59,884 nt of DNA, taken from positions 1 to 59,884 of the forward strand of contig NZ_VJZE01000011.1 of assembly GCF_009377205.1 (NCBI RefSeq), given 5' to 3'. Under the pieces are notes generated by a model. It was not told the DNA's origin. It did no database searches and saw nothing but the letters and a program-made list of their open reading frames with translations. Each line of letters begins with the position of its first letter. The first letter of the stretch is position 1. This stretch comes from Streptomyces phyllanthi. GTDB taxonomy: Bacteria; Actinomycetota; Actinomycetes; Streptomycetales; Streptomycetaceae. A program made the translations under genes and the position numbers. Below, one piece after another: positions 36,524 through 46,255 of this stretch.

Positions 36524-37168
36524 TCAGCCCGACTGCGTCACGTCGGCCATCGAGGGTCTGAACGTGTGGGATGCAGTGAGAAGAGCGCCGTGGACGGCTG
36601 AGGACGCCGCCCGTCTGACGTAGCGGCCGCTGTCCGGAGGCCACACATCACGCTCTTGGTGGATCAGGAGAGAAACCGCTCCGTGCACGCCGGCACACAA
36701 CACTCTGGCGGTTTCGGTGCTACTCGTCACAGGTACTCCGGCATCCACACAGGCTATGACCTTGTCCCGGAAATAGCGGAAGCATGCGTCCTCGTTCTGG
36801 CGGCTGGCTTCGGTGGCCTCACCGACCATCACGAGCCGGTACTGGGAAGGATGACGAAGTCCAAAAGCGATGTAGGCGACGCAGGTTTCGTAGAGCGCCG
36901 TCACAGGATCCGGGATTTTCCGGGACACTGCTTCCAACTCGGCAAACAGTGAGCTCCACACACGCAGGCATGTCGCATGGACGAGTTCCCTCTTCGAGGC
37001 GAAGTGGAGGTAGACGGATGGCGGGCTGACTCCCGCACTTGTTGCTACTGCACGAATCGTAAGAGCGTCCGCGCCTCCGGCTTCCAGTAGCTGATCGGCG
37101 ATGTCGAGAAGCTGGTTGCGGAGCAGACCGCCCTGGCCCTTGGCGGCGCGGACTCGGGAACCGGTCAC
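36524..37168 (-). CDS. TetR/AcrR family regulator
   Basis: DNA-binding repressor of about 214 residues. The GTG at 37168 is chosen because GAAGG lies 9 bases upstream and the protein then starts MTGSRVRAAKGQGGLLRNQLLDIADQLL; longer forms from 37198 or 37204 lack a ribosome site. The helix-turn-helix spans about 25-70: ADALTIRAVATSAGVSPPSVYLHFASKRELVHATCLRVWSSLF. The ligand domain is of the WHG/TetR_C-type (YIAFGLRHPSQYRLVMVGEA). Its HTH is a standard one for palindromic operators; a good candidate lies at 37661-37689 upstream of the thioesterase gene. Likely in one operon with that gene, 76 bases downstream of it. Confidence 0.88.
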   Translation of the reverse strand: MTGSRVRAAKGQGGLLRNQLLDIADQLLEAGGADALTIRAVATSAGVSPPSVYLHFASKRELVHATCLRVWSSLFAELEAVSRKIPDPVTALYETCVAYIAFGLRHPSQYRLVMVGEATEASRQNEDACFRYFRDKVIACVDAGVPVTSSTETARVLCAGVHGAVSLLIHQERDVWPPDSGRYVRRAASSAVHGALLTASHTFRPSMADVTQSG

Positions 37169-37244
37169 AGATACGGGCCTTCGAGAGCAGGCGACCATAC
37201 GCACGTGACGGAACCGCGATGTTCTGACGGTGCGTGACCAGACA

Positions 37245-37643
37245 TCAAGATGCCTTCGGTTTGATGGTGGTGACCACTTGGGTCACCCGGGCGCACAGTT
37301 CACCTTCGTCATCATGAATATCGACCTCGATGACAGTGTTGCGCCCCACACGCAAGGGACGAGCAGTCGCAACAACGCTCGTGCGTGCGGGCCGAAGAAA
37401 ATGCGTGCTCGACTCCACGGTGGCTGGTGCGGTGTCGGCTGGACTGTTGAGGGCGGCGCACACGGCAGCGCACACATCGGCGAGCCCCATCAACGCCCCT
37501 CCGTGGAGGCCGCCGCCCACAGTGGAAAGGGAGAGATCGTGCGCCAGTCCTGCTTGGACGCCGGCTTCCGTAATCTCCTGGAACTCGACTCCGAGCGTCT
37601 TGGCATACGGCGCGAGCGCGTAGATGTCTTCGGCTGTGGCCAC
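37245..37643 (-). CDS. PaaI-family hotdog thioesterase
   Basis: Hotdog-fold acyl-CoA thioesterase of 132 residues. Core features: LGVEFQEITEAGVQAGLAHDLSLSTVGGGLHGGALMGLADVCAAVCAAL, in which the GGxLHGGALMxLAD helix carries the usual catalytic Asp/Asn-Gly region, then STHFLRPARTSVVATARPLRVGRNTVIEVDIHDDEGELCARVTQVV. It probably hydrolyses an aromatic or medium-chain acyl-CoA; the substrate cannot be read from sequence. The GTG at 37643 has a strong AGGAGGGGAG ribosome site. It precedes a TetR gene and follows a palindromic operator, so it is probably an induced detoxifying or salvage enzyme. Confidence 0.88.
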   Translation of the reverse strand: MATAEDIYALAPYAKTLGVEFQEITEAGVQAGLAHDLSLSTVGGGLHGGALMGLADVCAAVCAALNSPADTAPATVESSTHFLRPARTSVVATARPLRVGRNTVIEVDIHDDEGELCARVTQVVTTIKPKAS

Positions 37644-37660
37644 GGGTCACTCCCCTCCTG

Positions 37661-37689
37661 GTTAGTGGCGATAACTTATCGGCGTTAAC
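37661..37689. promoter_or_regulatory. Palindromic operator, probable TetR site
   Basis: A 29-base dyad, with the perfect inner palindrome CGATAACTTATCG (37669-37681) and outer GTTA/TAAC arms, lies 18 bases upstream of the thioesterase start. It is unusually AT-rich for the surroundings. Size, symmetry and position fit a TetR-type operator overlapping the promoter. Confidence 0.6.
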
Positions 37690-37752
37690 TCATATCGGCA
37701 ACCGGGTGGTCGACCAGGGCTTCGGCGTAGTCGCGTGACGTCCGGTTGGTGA

Positions 37753-37978
37753 TCAGGCGAGGCCGAGTAGTGCGAGGGGGCGGCGAGGGTCGCGGGAGTT
37801 GTGGCGGAGGCCGGCCGCGATGTTCCTCACACCGGCCGTGCGGAGGGCTCCGATGGCGAGGTTGCGGCAGGTGGCCATCGCGCGGGGCGCGTTGCCGGTC
37901 CGTAGCTGGGAGGCGTCCTCGGCGAAGGTGGTGTCGCGGACATGGTGCAGGGCTTTGAACTCCAGTGGTCGCGGACGA
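37753..37978 (-). mobile_element. C-terminal scrap of an ISAs1-like transposase
   Basis: The minus strand encodes [16 protein letters not shown], then [20 protein letters not shown] and [21 protein letters not shown] followed by a stop. This is the C-terminus typical of ISAs1-family transposases. Upstream, VRDHW is in another frame, a one-base deletion away, and the rest of the transposase is missing. A dead insertion-sequence remnant about 0.5 kb from the NACHT gene. Confidence 0.7.
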
Positions 37979-37988
37979 GTTCTCACGG

Positions 37989-38019
37989 GAGGAGGCCCGG
38001 ACGGCGTCCGGGCCTCCTC
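37989..38019. terminator. Perfect 14-bp hairpin terminator
   Basis: Stem 37989-38002 with 38006-38019, 3-base loop, immediately after the stop of the small minus-strand membrane-protein gene. Confidence 0.8.
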
Positions 38020-38021
38020 GG

Positions 38022-38258
38022 TCAGCGGCTCGGTCCGATCAGGCGGCGGAGCACGGGGACGGCGGACCCGGCCCCGGTCAGCCCCGCCACGACGGCGCCC
38101 GCCACCGGAACACCGCTGAGGAGCGTCAGGCTCCCCATCACCAGACCGATCACGAACGCGACCAGCAGGACGACGGTGGTGTGCAGGGACAGGAAGGGCG
38201 GCTCGGGCGACGTACCGACGGTGCGGTTGGCGGGCGCGCGGCGGGCGGATCCGGACAT
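38022..38258 (-). CDS. Small two-helix membrane protein (78 aa)
   Basis: Short protein with two hydrophobic segments ([23 protein letters not shown] and [18 protein letters not shown]) joined by a short turn, with a basic C-terminus (RRLIGPSR). The ATG at 38258 has a strong GGGGAGAG ribosome site, and a perfect hairpin terminator follows the stop, so this is a real free-standing gene. Divergent from the NACHT gene with about 200 bp between. Function unknown; small paired-helix proteins next to defence genes can be effectors, but nothing here proves that. Confidence 0.7.
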   Translation of the reverse strand: MSGSARRAPANRTVGTSPEPPFLSLHTTVVLLVAFVIGLVMGSLTLLSGVPVAGAVVAGLTGAGSAVPVLRRLIGPSR

Positions 38259-38454
38259 CGGGTTCTCTCCCCTTGTTGGTGCGCCCTCGGCCTGAACAGC
38301 TCCGGTGCGCCTGGTCATTGCCCTGCGTCCGGGGGGTTTCCGGCGAGTCGCCGCGGGGTGGGGAGGTGCGCTTCCGCACGGCGTGGCTGCGGTCCGGGTT
38401 TTCCGGGAACTTTCCGGTCCGGACGAAGCGTCGGAACAACGGGGGGTTTCTGCC

Positions 38455-41400
38455 ATGAAAAGTGCTGCTACCGCAGAGTTTCACCAGGAACTGACGGATC
38501 TCTACGAGGCTGCGGGCAAGCCCACGTTGAAGTCGCTGGTCAGGCTCGCCAACGACCAGCGTCCGCCGCTGAGGGCGTCCACCACGAGCGTCAGCTCCTG
38601 GCTGACGGGCACGAACGTGCCGGCCCGCGCCTCCCGGGATTTCTATCTGGTGCTCGTCGTGCACCTTCAGAAGCTGGCCGCGAGTGCGTCGCGCACGTAC
38701 CGGCGCAGAACGGACTATTACTGGATCCAGCTGCTCGAGAACGCGCGGCGGGAGAAGGACAGTCGGCGCGGAGGACGGCCGCGTTCCGAGCCGGCCGCCG
38801 GGCTTGCGCCGGACCCCCGTCGCGACGCGGCGCTGAGCAGCTATCTGGCCTGGGTGGTCGACGTGACCCGCCGGATGCCCGTGCGCGGTCTGCATGCGGC
38901 CTCGGGACTGGTCGAGCTGGAGCTGGAGCGGGTGTATGTGGCCCTGAAGGTCGACACCAGCAGCCCGCGCGAGCGGGCGGCCGCGGTGGATGCGCTGCGG
39001 CAGGAGCTCGACACCCGCCTGGGCAATCTGGACCTGCCGCCCGAGGAAGTGGAGCGCCGCCGCTTTTATCTGTACAGCGACCTTCCGGTGGCCGACTACC
39101 TCGGGACCGCCGACCGGCTCTCGGAGCGTCTGGTCGAGCCGACGACGATCCTGACGGTCGACGAGCTCTACCGCCGCGAGGCCGCCGCGGTGATCCTGGG
39201 CGACCCGGGCAGCGGCAAGACGACCGTCATGCGCTGGCTGGCCCTGGTGCACGCGACGGCTCTGCGTAACCGCGACCCGGAGGTGCGGGTGGCTTCCGCG
39301 CGGGTCGACACCACCGGGTCGGCCGAGGAGGAGGTGGTACTGGGCCGTCCGCTGGTGCCGATCCTGGTGCGGGTCGGGGAATACGCGGCGGACCGACAGC
39401 ACCGGGCCGCCCGGGGCCTGCCGCCGCGCGGGCTCACCGAGTTCCTCGGCCACCACACCTGGGACGGCCGGCGCCCGGTCTGGCTGGCCGACAGCGGGGA
39501 GCACCGGGCCAACGAGCAACTGCCGCAGGAGACGGTGGCGGACCTGCTGACCACCGCCCTGCGCCGCGGTCAGGCCCTGGTGGTGCTCGACGGGCTGGAC
39601 GAGGTCGCCGCAGAGCTGCGGGAGGAGACCGCGGCCGCCGTCAGTGAGTTCGTCCGTGCCTGGACCGGCGGCCCCGTGCCGGATCCGGACGCCAACCGGG
39701 TCTTCGTGACCAGCCGGATTGCCGGCTACCACCTGGCCCCTCTGCCCCTGCAGCTGACGCAGGTCACTGTCGAGCGGATGACCGACCAGGCCCTGCAGGT
39801 CTTCGTACGGGGCTGGATCGCCGAGATCGCCGGGGCCGTCCGCGAACCGCGGCCAGCACTGACCGATCCCGTCGCAGCGGCGGACGACCTGCTGGCGCTG
39901 CTGGCCGCCCCCGCCAACCGCCACGCCCGCGACCTGGCCAGCAACCCGCTGCTGGCCAGCGTGATCGTCAGTGTCTTTCTCAATGGCGGAGGCAGCCTGC
40001 CGCCGCAGCGGGTCGAGCTGTTCGACGAGGCGGCGGGCGCGCTGGTGCAAGCCTGGAAGCGCCGTCTGGGAGGGAGTTTCTCCAGTACGACATACCAGTC
40101 GATGCTCGCCGCGCTGCCCGCCGTCGCCGCCCACATCCACGCCACCAAACCGAACGGTGTGATCACCTGGACGGAGTTCCGCGCCGAGGTGCTGCGCGAG
40201 ATGGCCCGGATCGACCGCACCGACCCGGAGCGCCCCCACCCGCTGCTGCAGGCCCGCGTCGACACACTGCTGGAGACGATGCGCACCGAGGTGGGCCTCC
40301 TCGTGGAGAGCGGGCCCAAAGCCTTCCGCTTCTCGCACCAGACGTTCCAGGAGTTCTTCGCCGCGCGCCACCTGGTGGCCGAACCTGCCTGCCGGCTGGA
40401 GCGGCTCGTCGCCCGGCTGGCCGATCCGCGCTGGCGCGAACCGATTCTGATGGGGCTCGCGCTGGTCAACTGGGAGTCCGCCGACCTCGTCGTGGTGGTG
40501 CGGGAGCTGCTGGCGGTGGACGGCCGGCTGGCCGAGTTCTTCCCTGACACGGGGCTGCTTCTGGCAGCCGCCGTGCTGCAGATGACCGAGGTGCCGGCCG
40601 ACGCGGTCCGGGCGATCGTCACCACCCTGGTGGCCGGCTACGCCTCGGCGGCGGGCCGCCAACGGCTGTCGAGAACCCGCGAGCTGATCGAGGCCGCCAT
40701 CGCCGCACTGCGCGACGACGGCGACGCGTCGGCGGTCGACGAGGCGCTCGTCGAGGCGCTGGCCGAGCCCGCCGAGAGCGGCCTTCCGGGCGCGGCGGCC
40801 AAAATCGCCGCCGCGGTCCGGGCGGTCACGCCACGCCTCGCGGAGGCGCTCGCCGCCGCCGCAGACCGGGACGACCCCGACCTGGGCCATCCGATCACCG
40901 CGGCACTCGGCGGCATGATGCCGACCGGGACAAGGCACCAGCGGGACCGGCTGCCGGCGGACTGGCGCTCCGGCCGGCTCAAGATGCGGGACCTGCTCCG
41001 CCGCTCGCCCGAAGACGCCCAGCGAGTGGCGGCCGACCCTCCGTGGCAGTCGCTCGTCCTGTGCCTTTACGGCGGCCAGCCCGACCTCGGCGCTGCCGGC
41101 GCGCTGGACGAGTACCACCGGATAGCCAACTACCTCCAGCTGGATTACTCCCGGCGCTCGGAGCTCGAGTACTACTTCGGCGAAACGTGGCGCTCCGACA
41201 ACCCGGACTACACGATGGCCGTCCACCTGGACACCCACGGCCACAAAGCGCGGTGGTCCCAGCCACCGCGGTTCGTGGTCGGGGCGATCTGGCGCGACTC
41301 GCGGCTGACCCGGTGGATCCATTCGGCCCTGCAGCGCGACGACCTGCCCGGGCTCACCGACTTCCTGGCCGGCCGCCAGGGCTCCGCGGACCCGCGTGAA

Positions 41401-44157
41401 GCCGCCGACGCCACGCTGGCGCTGTGGGCACTGGGCCAGGAACAGGACGAGTTCCTTTCGAACGGCACGTCCGCGGCCTCGATGGCCTCGGCCCGGATCT
41501 CCGCGCTGGCCGCCCAGCTGCGCGACGCCACTGTGCGGGCCGCGCCGGCGGCCGTGGAGGCGCTGGTCGCGGCGGCCGGCCGACTGCCGACCGCGGAGTG
41601 GGACGAACTGCGCCAGGTGCTGACGTCGACGCTGATCGAGGCCGGCGCCCCGCCGATCGAGTTCCCGGATCCTGCGCTCCTGCCCGACCACGCGCAGACC
41701 TCGGTCCTGGCCGACGAGATCACCCAGCATGTTCTCGGGTACGGCGATGACTTCCTCCACAACGCGGAGATGTTCGCCAACCGGATCGGCTGGCGCCACT
41801 ACCCGGCCGCCCGGCTGATCGCCGCGCTGCACGGCCGTGGCGCCAACCGTGTCGACGGCTACCGGCTCTACCACCACTGGTGGCCGGCCGACCCACTCTG
41901 CTTCACGGACGACGACGACCCGGTGCCGTCCGCGGTTCTCGACCAGATCCTGCGCCTGCCCGCGCCGATGTCCTTCTCCCCCAACTGGCTCTTCCACGAC
42001 GTGCTGGCCCCGCTGATCAACGGTCACCCCGTGCTGCCGGAGGCCCTCGCCGTGGCGTGGAGCAGCACCCAGCGGCGCGGCGGGGCCCCCGCCGAGACGC
42101 TGTCCCCGTTCGACGAGGAGCTGACGGTGACCGCGGACCCGTACGGCCATCTGCGCCGGCTGGCCGACGAGGTGGCGGACCCGTGGTACCGGGCGCGGGC
42201 GTGGCTGCGCCTGGCCGAACTCTTCCCCGCCCACCGGGCGAAGCTGCTCGCACTGGTGAGGCACTCGGTCGACCAGGTCGCCGAGGGGACCCGGGGCCCG
42301 GTGCGGGCCTTCCATCTGGCCGAACGGATCGCCCTGCTCACCACGACGCCGGAACGGTCGAGCGCGCTCGAAGAGTGCCTGCGCCGCGCCGACGCCATAC
42401 CCGATGACCATGACGCGACGACGGCCCTGCTGCGGCTCGCCCGGTTCCTGCCCGCACCGGCCTGCGATCCGGTGGTCCTGAAGGCGATCGACCGGGCACT
42501 CGGGACCGACGACCGGATCGGCCGGACGCTCCTGCGGCGGGCGTCGGCCGAGTTCGGGGACCGCCCCGCGGTCCGTACCGCCGTGGAACGGGCTGCGGGT
42601 GGGCCCGAGGGCGCATCGGCGGGCGCCGGCGCGGTCCTGACACGGGGTCTGCCGGCCCTGGTCGGTGGCGACCCACAGGCCGCTCAGGTCTGGGCGCCGG
42701 TAGCGCTCCACGCCCGGGCCCTGGAGGTGGGCCGGCACAGGAGGACGGCGGAGGCGGAGACCGCCTGGGCCCGGCTGGCCGCGGCCCCGGACCCGGAGGC
42801 GGTCGCCGCGGTGCTCGCCGTCCACGACTACGGTCTGATCGACTGCCGGGCCTCTGTGGTACGGGCCGTCACGGCCGCGGCCGAGGCCCGGGGCGTGGAC
42901 CTCGACCCGATCCTCTCCCGGCTCGTCCGGCTCGACTGCGGGGCCGAGCCCCTGGTGACCGGCTGGCTGGCGCACCGACACCCCCGGCTGCGCCAGCTGG
43001 CCGCCCTGCTGCTGACCGAGTACCACCGTCTGGACGCCACCACCGTCGGGCCGGTCACCGAGCTGCTCACCGACGATGACGACCTGCTGCGCGGCCGGGC
43101 CCGTGACGTCCTGGACACCAAGATCGAACGGCAGACCGCCCACGACTCGGTCACCCGCCTGGGGTCTGCCGCGCTGGAGCAGCTGGCCGCGTTCGCCGTT
43201 TCCCAGCGTGGTTACGAACCCTCGGGCAGCCTGGTCGTCGACTGGCACCTGTCCGGGGTGCTGCAGGACGACCCGTCCGCGTTCCGGCGGTGGTGCGCCG
43301 CCGTGGACGCCGGCGGCCCTCAAGCCGATGTCGCCGCGTACCTGCTGGAGCGCCTTCTCCCCACCGACGACCGGGTGTTCGACGAGCTGTTGACGCACCT
43401 GTCCACGGCCGGCCCGGCGCTGCTGGCTGTGCTGGTCAACTGCTGCGTCAAGTCGATCCACACCAACGCGCGGACCGGCGACGAGGCCACCCTGGAGCCT
43501 GGATCCCCGCGCTGGGAGCGGCTGTGGGCGACTCTGTCGGCGCTGGACATCGACCGGCTGCGCGGGCAGCGCTTTCTGGTCGCCGACCCGAGCGATGTGG
43601 TGGCTGCGGTCCACTCCGCCTTGAAGGAGACCGGCGGCGTGCTCGACGAGCGGTCGGTCGATCGCGCATCCGCCGCGTTGTGGCAGTCCTGCGGCGCCGA
43701 TCCGGGCACCGCACTAGCGGACGCGGCTGACGCGGCGACCGCCCACGCGCGGCTGGCCCGCATCGGCGCCCAGTTCTTCTACGACGAGGAGAAGAACGAG
43801 GAGGCGCTGGCCGCCTATCGTGAGCTGGGCGCCTCGGTTTCCGGCCGGCACTGGCCCTGGCCGGACCTGCTGGTGCGCTGGGTCTGCCGACTGCTCGCCG
43901 AGTCGGTGGCGGACGAGCCGGGCCGCTGGGAGCGCAGCCACGCCCTCGTCACGCTTCAGGCGATGGCCGTGACGGACGCCGACATCCTGCGCCGGCTGCC
44001 GGAGAGCGAGGCACTCGGCCAGTACCTGGCCGATGCGCTGATGTACCACAACTCCTATCCGGGCCGGGCTGGGCCGCCGCCGCCGAAGTGCTGGGGGTGT
44101 TGCGGACCGGATCCGGTCCGGTGCTGCGGGGGCTGGAACGCGGGCTGCGGGACGTGA
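38455..44157 (+). CDS. NACHT-domain STAND NTPase, 3' end frameshifted
   Basis: Very large cytosolic protein; 1,900 codons to the out-of-frame stop. Residues 1-110 form an HTH-like N-terminal module common in Streptomyces NTPases ([30 protein letters not shown]). NACHT domain about 240-600: Walker [10 protein letters not shown] (249-257), Walker [11 protein letters not shown] (375-384), sensor [10 protein letters not shown] and the winged-helix [17 protein letters not shown]. The remaining ~1,250 residues are helical, HEAT/TPR-like, and probably a ligand sensor. By family (bNACHT/Avs-like STAND proteins) it may sense phage and trigger abortive infection; no effector domain is recognised. At about 44069 one base appears missing (CGGGCTGG for CGGGCCTGG), so the last ~130 codons continue in another frame. 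ATG 38455 starts [13 protein letters not shown]. Confidence 0.85.
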   Translation: MKSAATAEFHQELTDLYEAAGKPTLKSLVRLANDQRPPLRASTTSVSSWLTGTNVPARASRDFYLVLVVHLQKLAASASRTYRRRTDYYWIQLLENARREKDSRRGGRPRSEPAAGLAPDPRRDAALSSYLAWVVDVTRRMPVRGLHAASGLVELELERVYVALKVDTSSPRERAAAVDALRQELDTRLGNLDLPPEEVERRRFYLYSDLPVADYLGTADRLSERLVEPTTILTVDELYRREAAAVILGDPGSGKTTVMRWLALVHATALRNRDPEVRVASARVDTTGSAEEEVVLGRPLVPILVRVGEYAADRQHRAARGLPPRGLTEFLGHHTWDGRRPVWLADSGEHRANEQLPQETVADLLTTALRRGQALVVLDGLDEVAAELREETAAAVSEFVRAWTGGPVPDPDANRVFVTSRIAGYHLAPLPLQLTQVTVERMTDQALQVFVRGWIAEIAGAVREPRPALTDPVAAADDLLALLAAPANRHARDLASNPLLASVIVSVFLNGGGSLPPQRVELFDEAAGALVQAWKRRLGGSFSSTTYQSMLAALPAVAAHIHATKPNGVITWTEFRAEVLREMARIDRTDPERPHPLLQARVDTLLETMRTEVGLLVESGPKAFRFSHQTFQEFFAARHLVAEPACRLERLVARLADPRWREPILMGLALVNWESADLVVVVRELLAVDGRLAEFFPDTGLLLAAAVLQMTEVPADAVRAIVTTLVAGYASAAGRQRLSRTRELIEAAIAALRDDGDASAVDEALVEALAEPAESGLPGAAAKIAAAVRAVTPRLAEALAAAADRDDPDLGHPITAALGGMMPTGTRHQRDRLPADWRSGRLKMRDLLRRSPEDAQRVAADPPWQSLVLCLYGGQPDLGAAGALDEYHRIANYLQLDYSRRSELEYYFGETWRSDNPDYTMAVHLDTHGHKARWSQPPRFVVGAIWRDSRLTRWIHSALQRDDLPGLTDFLAGRQGSADPREAADATLALWALGQEQDEFLSNGTSAASMASARISALAAQLRDATVRAAPAAVEALVAAAGRLPTAEWDELRQVLTSTLIEAGAPPIEFPDPALLPDHAQTSVLADEITQHVLGYGDDFLHNAEMFANRIGWRHYPAARLIAALHGRGANRVDGYRLYHHWWPADPLCFTDDDDPVPSAVLDQILRLPAPMSFSPNWLFHDVLAPLINGHPVLPEALAVAWSSTQRRGGAPAETLSPFDEELTVTADPYGHLRRLADEVADPWYRARAWLRLAELFPAHRAKLLALVRHSVDQVAEGTRGPVRAFHLAERIALLTTTPERSSALEECLRRADAIPDDHDATTALLRLARFLPAPACDPVVLKAIDRALGTDDRIGRTLLRRASAEFGDRPAVRTAVERAAGGPEGASAGAGAVLTRGLPALVGGDPQAAQVWAPVALHARALEVGRHRRTAEAETAWARLAAAPDPEAVAAVLAVHDYGLIDCRASVVRAVTAAAEARGVDLDPILSRLVRLDCGAEPLVTGWLAHRHPRLRQLAALLLTEYHRLDATTVGPVTELLTDDDDLLRGRARDVLDTKIERQTAHDSVTRLGSAALEQLAAFAVSQRGYEPSGSLVVDWHLSGVLQDDPSAFRRWCAAVDAGGPQADVAAYLLERLLPTDDRVFDELLTHLSTAGPALLAVLVNCCVKSIHTNARTGDEATLEPGSPRWERLWATLSALDIDRLRGQRFLVADPSDVVAAVHSALKETGGVLDERSVDRASAALWQSCGADPGTALADAADAATAHARLARIGAQFFYDEEKNEEALAAYRELGASVSGRHWPWPDLLVRWVCRLLAESVADEPGRWERSHALVTLQAMAVTDADILRRLPESEALGQYLADALMYHNSYPGRAGPPPPKCWGCCGPDPVRCCGGWNAGCGT
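43827..44130 (+). repeat. 304-bp direct repeat, copy 1 (inside the NACHT gene)
   Basis: Matches 46256-46559 at a constant offset of 2,429 bases with two substitutions that I can see. Covers codons for [18 protein letters not shown] up to ...[11 protein letters not shown] and includes the apparent one-base deletion. Confidence 0.95.
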
Positions 44158-44483
44158 TGACCGTGCGCTCGGCCGCGCTGCGCGCCTACGGGGCGCTGCG
44201 CCTGGTCGACGAGGACCTGGTCGACGACTTGGCCGACGCGCTGACCGGGCCGAGCTCGGTCACCGCCTGGGCAGCAGCCCGGCTGCTGTCGATCATCGGT
44301 GAACGCGTTTCCACCCCCGCGAAAGTCCGTGACCGGATCATCGACCTGCTTGCCGACGCCGCCCGCGACCCCCGTTCCCGGCGCACCGTCTACTTCTCGT
44401 ACATCGCCACCCCGATCCCCCTGCTGCCGGAACTCGACGACGCCGTGGTCGAGGCGCTGCGCCGGGTGTACCGCATCGAGTGA
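44088..44483 (+). pseudogene. Out-of-frame C-terminal part of the NACHT protein
   Basis: In the -1 frame, ...[21 protein letters not shown] continues the helical repeats of the NACHT gene: [51 protein letters not shown], ending in VVEALRRVYRIE and TGA at 44483. It has no ribosome site of its own and overlaps the end of the upstream frame by 70 bases, so it is the displaced tail of that gene. If a single base is restored at about 44069, the NACHT protein would have about 2,009 residues. A -1 ribosomal slip on the GGGGG at 44093-44097 is a less likely alternative. Confidence 0.75.
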
Positions 44484-44546
44484 GAGAGGGATCGGGCCAG
44501 GCCGCGTCGCCTCTGGAGGTGCCGCTGCCGGGAACGCGGCAACACG

Positions 44547-44591
44547 GTGACCGGGGTGACCGGGGTGACCGGGGTGACCGGGGTGACCGGG
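44547..44591. repeat. Five exact 9-bp tandem repeats
   Basis: GTGACCGGG repeated five times head to tail in the gap between the NACHT tail and the ATPase gene. The copy number is likely to vary by slippage. Confidence 0.9.
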
Positions 44592-44597
44592 CAGGAA

Positions 44598-44616
44598 TCA
44601 TAGGTGCAGCTATGAT
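44598..44616 (+). promoter_or_regulatory. Palindromic promoter/operator of the ATPase gene
   Basis: ATCATAG (44598-44604) and CTATGAT (44610-44616) form a perfect 7-bp dyad, and the TATGAT half is itself a plausible -10 box. A third imperfect half-site (ATCGTAG, 44627-44633) follows. The segment is strikingly AT-rich for this genome and ends 25 bases before the ATPase start. Confidence 0.5.
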
Positions 44617-44641
44617 AGTTGCGTCAATCGTAGCTTCAGGG

Positions 44642-46117
44642 ATGGTTTTCGTGGTCAAGCCGGAGCGGCTGTTCGCGCGGGATGTGGAGTGGCGGGAGCT
44701 GGGTGAGTTCGCGGCGTCGGAGCAGCCGGGTGCGTTGCTGGGGTTGGTGTACGGGCGGCGGCGGCAGGGCAAGACGCTGATGCTCGAACTGCTGGCGCGA
44801 CAGGCGGGCGGGTTTCTGTTCGCGGCGACCCAGCAGAGTGAGGCGCAGAATCTGGCGGACCTGGGAGCCGCGTACGCGTCGTTCCGGGGGCTGCGACGGC
44901 CGGTGATGTTCGGTGACTGGCGGGAGGCTCTGGACGAGCTGCTGCGGATCGGCGAGGACGGTCCCGCGACTGTCGTGATCGATGAGTTCCCGTACCTGGT
45001 GTCGGCGACTCCCGCGCTTCCCTCGTACCTGCAACAGGCGCTCAGTCCGCTGAGTCATGCCAAGGAGCACACCCGCACCCGGCTGATCCTCTGTGGCAGC
45101 GCGCTGACCACCATGGCCCAGTTGCTCGGCGGAGGTGCCCCGCTGCGGGGGCGGGCGAGCATGGAACTCGTGGTGCGACCGTTCCGGTTCCGGGAGGCCG
45201 CCGCCTTCTGGGGGGTGACGGACGATCCCGAGCTGGCGTTCCAGCTGCACGCGCTGGTGGGCGGTACCCCCGCGTACAAGGAGATGTGCGGGGGCGCAGG
45301 ACCGGACGGAGTGGCGGACTTCGACCGGTGGGTGGCGCGCCGACTGCTGAATCCGGCGTCGGCCATGTTCAGGGAGGGAGGGCTGCTGCTGCGCGAGGAG
45401 CCCTCGATCTCGGACCCCACCTCGTACGCCGCCGTCCTGGCGGCGGTGAGTGCGGGGCACCACCGGCGGTCGGAGATCGCCGGCGCCCTGGGCAGGCCGA
45501 GCAGTGCGCTGGCGCACCTGCTGTCCGGACTTCAGGACATCGGTCTGCTGGAGCAGGTCGAGGACGCCATAAGGGACAAGCGCAGCGTCTTCCGGGTGGC
45601 CGAGCCGGTGGTGCGGCTGCACCAACTGCTGATTCAGCGCCATGAGCCAGAACTGGTGGTGGGCCGGGCCGATCGGGTGTGGGAGGAGAACGCGGACACC
45701 GTCGCCGGGAAGATCTACGGTCCGCACTTCGAGGAACTCGCCCGCCAGTGGTGTTTCGAGCACGCCGGGTCGGAGAGCCTCGGGGGTCGGGCGAACTGGG
45801 TGCGCCCGACCGAGATCGCCTGCCGGGAGCACCGTCGCGGGCACGAACTGGATCTCGTCGTGGCCGAATCGCCCGCGTTCGGGACGGATCGGATCATCGC
45901 GATCGGCGAGGCCAAGGGAACCGTCACTCCCGTCGGCCTGCCGCAGCTGGAGCGACTGGAGCATCTGCGGGGGCTCCTGCCCAGCGCGCGGGTGGGTGCG
46001 TTGCCCAAACTGCTGCTTTTCGCCCGCTCCGGCTTCTCCGGCGATCTTCGGCGGGAGGCGGAACGACGTAGCGACGTCGAGCTGGTCGACCTGCACCGCA
46101 TGTACCGCGGAGAGTGA
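44642..46117 (+). CDS. AAA ATPase with DUF234-type nuclease-like C-terminus
   Basis: Soluble protein of 491 residues in the archaeal-type STAND ATPase family (ATPase_2). Walker A GRRRQGKT (38-45), Walker B TVVIDEFPYLV (about 113-123), sensor ILCGSAL, then PLRGRASMELVVRPF and GGTPAYKEM as in family members; a winged-helix region (RRSEIAGALGRPSSALAHLLSGLQDIGLLEQVE) follows. The C-terminus has YGPHFEELARQW, ...GHELDLVVAES and IIAIGEAKGT, an E-D-ExK arrangement expected of a PD-(D/E)xK (DUF234) nuclease fold. Function unproven; defence or mobile-element roles have been suggested for relatives. ATG 44642 has CAGGG close upstream; the frame is open further 5'. Intact, and inserted between the two copies of the 304-bp repeat. 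Confidence 0.85.
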   Translation: MVFVVKPERLFARDVEWRELGEFAASEQPGALLGLVYGRRRQGKTLMLELLARQAGGFLFAATQQSEAQNLADLGAAYASFRGLRRPVMFGDWREALDELLRIGEDGPATVVIDEFPYLVSATPALPSYLQQALSPLSHAKEHTRTRLILCGSALTTMAQLLGGGAPLRGRASMELVVRPFRFREAAAFWGVTDDPELAFQLHALVGGTPAYKEMCGGAGPDGVADFDRWVARRLLNPASAMFREGGLLLREEPSISDPTSYAAVLAAVSAGHHRRSEIAGALGRPSSALAHLLSGLQDIGLLEQVEDAIRDKRSVFRVAEPVVRLHQLLIQRHEPELVVGRADRVWEENADTVAGKIYGPHFEELARQWCFEHAGSESLGGRANWVRPTEIACREHRRGHELDLVVAESPAFGTDRIIAIGEAKGTVTPVGLPQLERLEHLRGLLPSARVGALPKLLLFARSGFSGDLRREAERRSDVELVDLHRMYRGE

Positions 46118-46255
46118 TGCGCGGAGCGCGCGTCGCGCGGGCCGAAGCCCGGTGAGGGGTGCGGTGGTCAGGGCCCGAGCGTGCGGTTCGCCGACGACCC
46201 CGGCACTCTGTGGTTCCCCCGACGTGCATGCCCGCGCGCCGAGTTCTACCGGTGA

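Noticed and set aside
37753..43614. 1,953-codon minus-strand open frame opposite the NACHT gene
   Set aside because: Mirror frame of a GC-rich gene; Arg/Gly/Pro/Gln-rich without domains. Only its last ~70 codons, outside the NACHT gene, are a real transposase remnant.
44088..44100. Programmed -1 ribosomal frameshift on GGGGG in the NACHT gene
   Set aside because: The peptide that best joins the two frames ([11 protein letters not shown]) requires the shift about 20 bases earlier, at CGGGCTGG, where a simple one-base deletion explains it. Kept only as an alternative.
44480..44641. Longer form of the ATPase from the upstream in-frame codons
   Set aside because: It would translate the 9-bp repeat as (DRG)n and cover the promoter dyad; the start at 44642 matches the family N-terminus.
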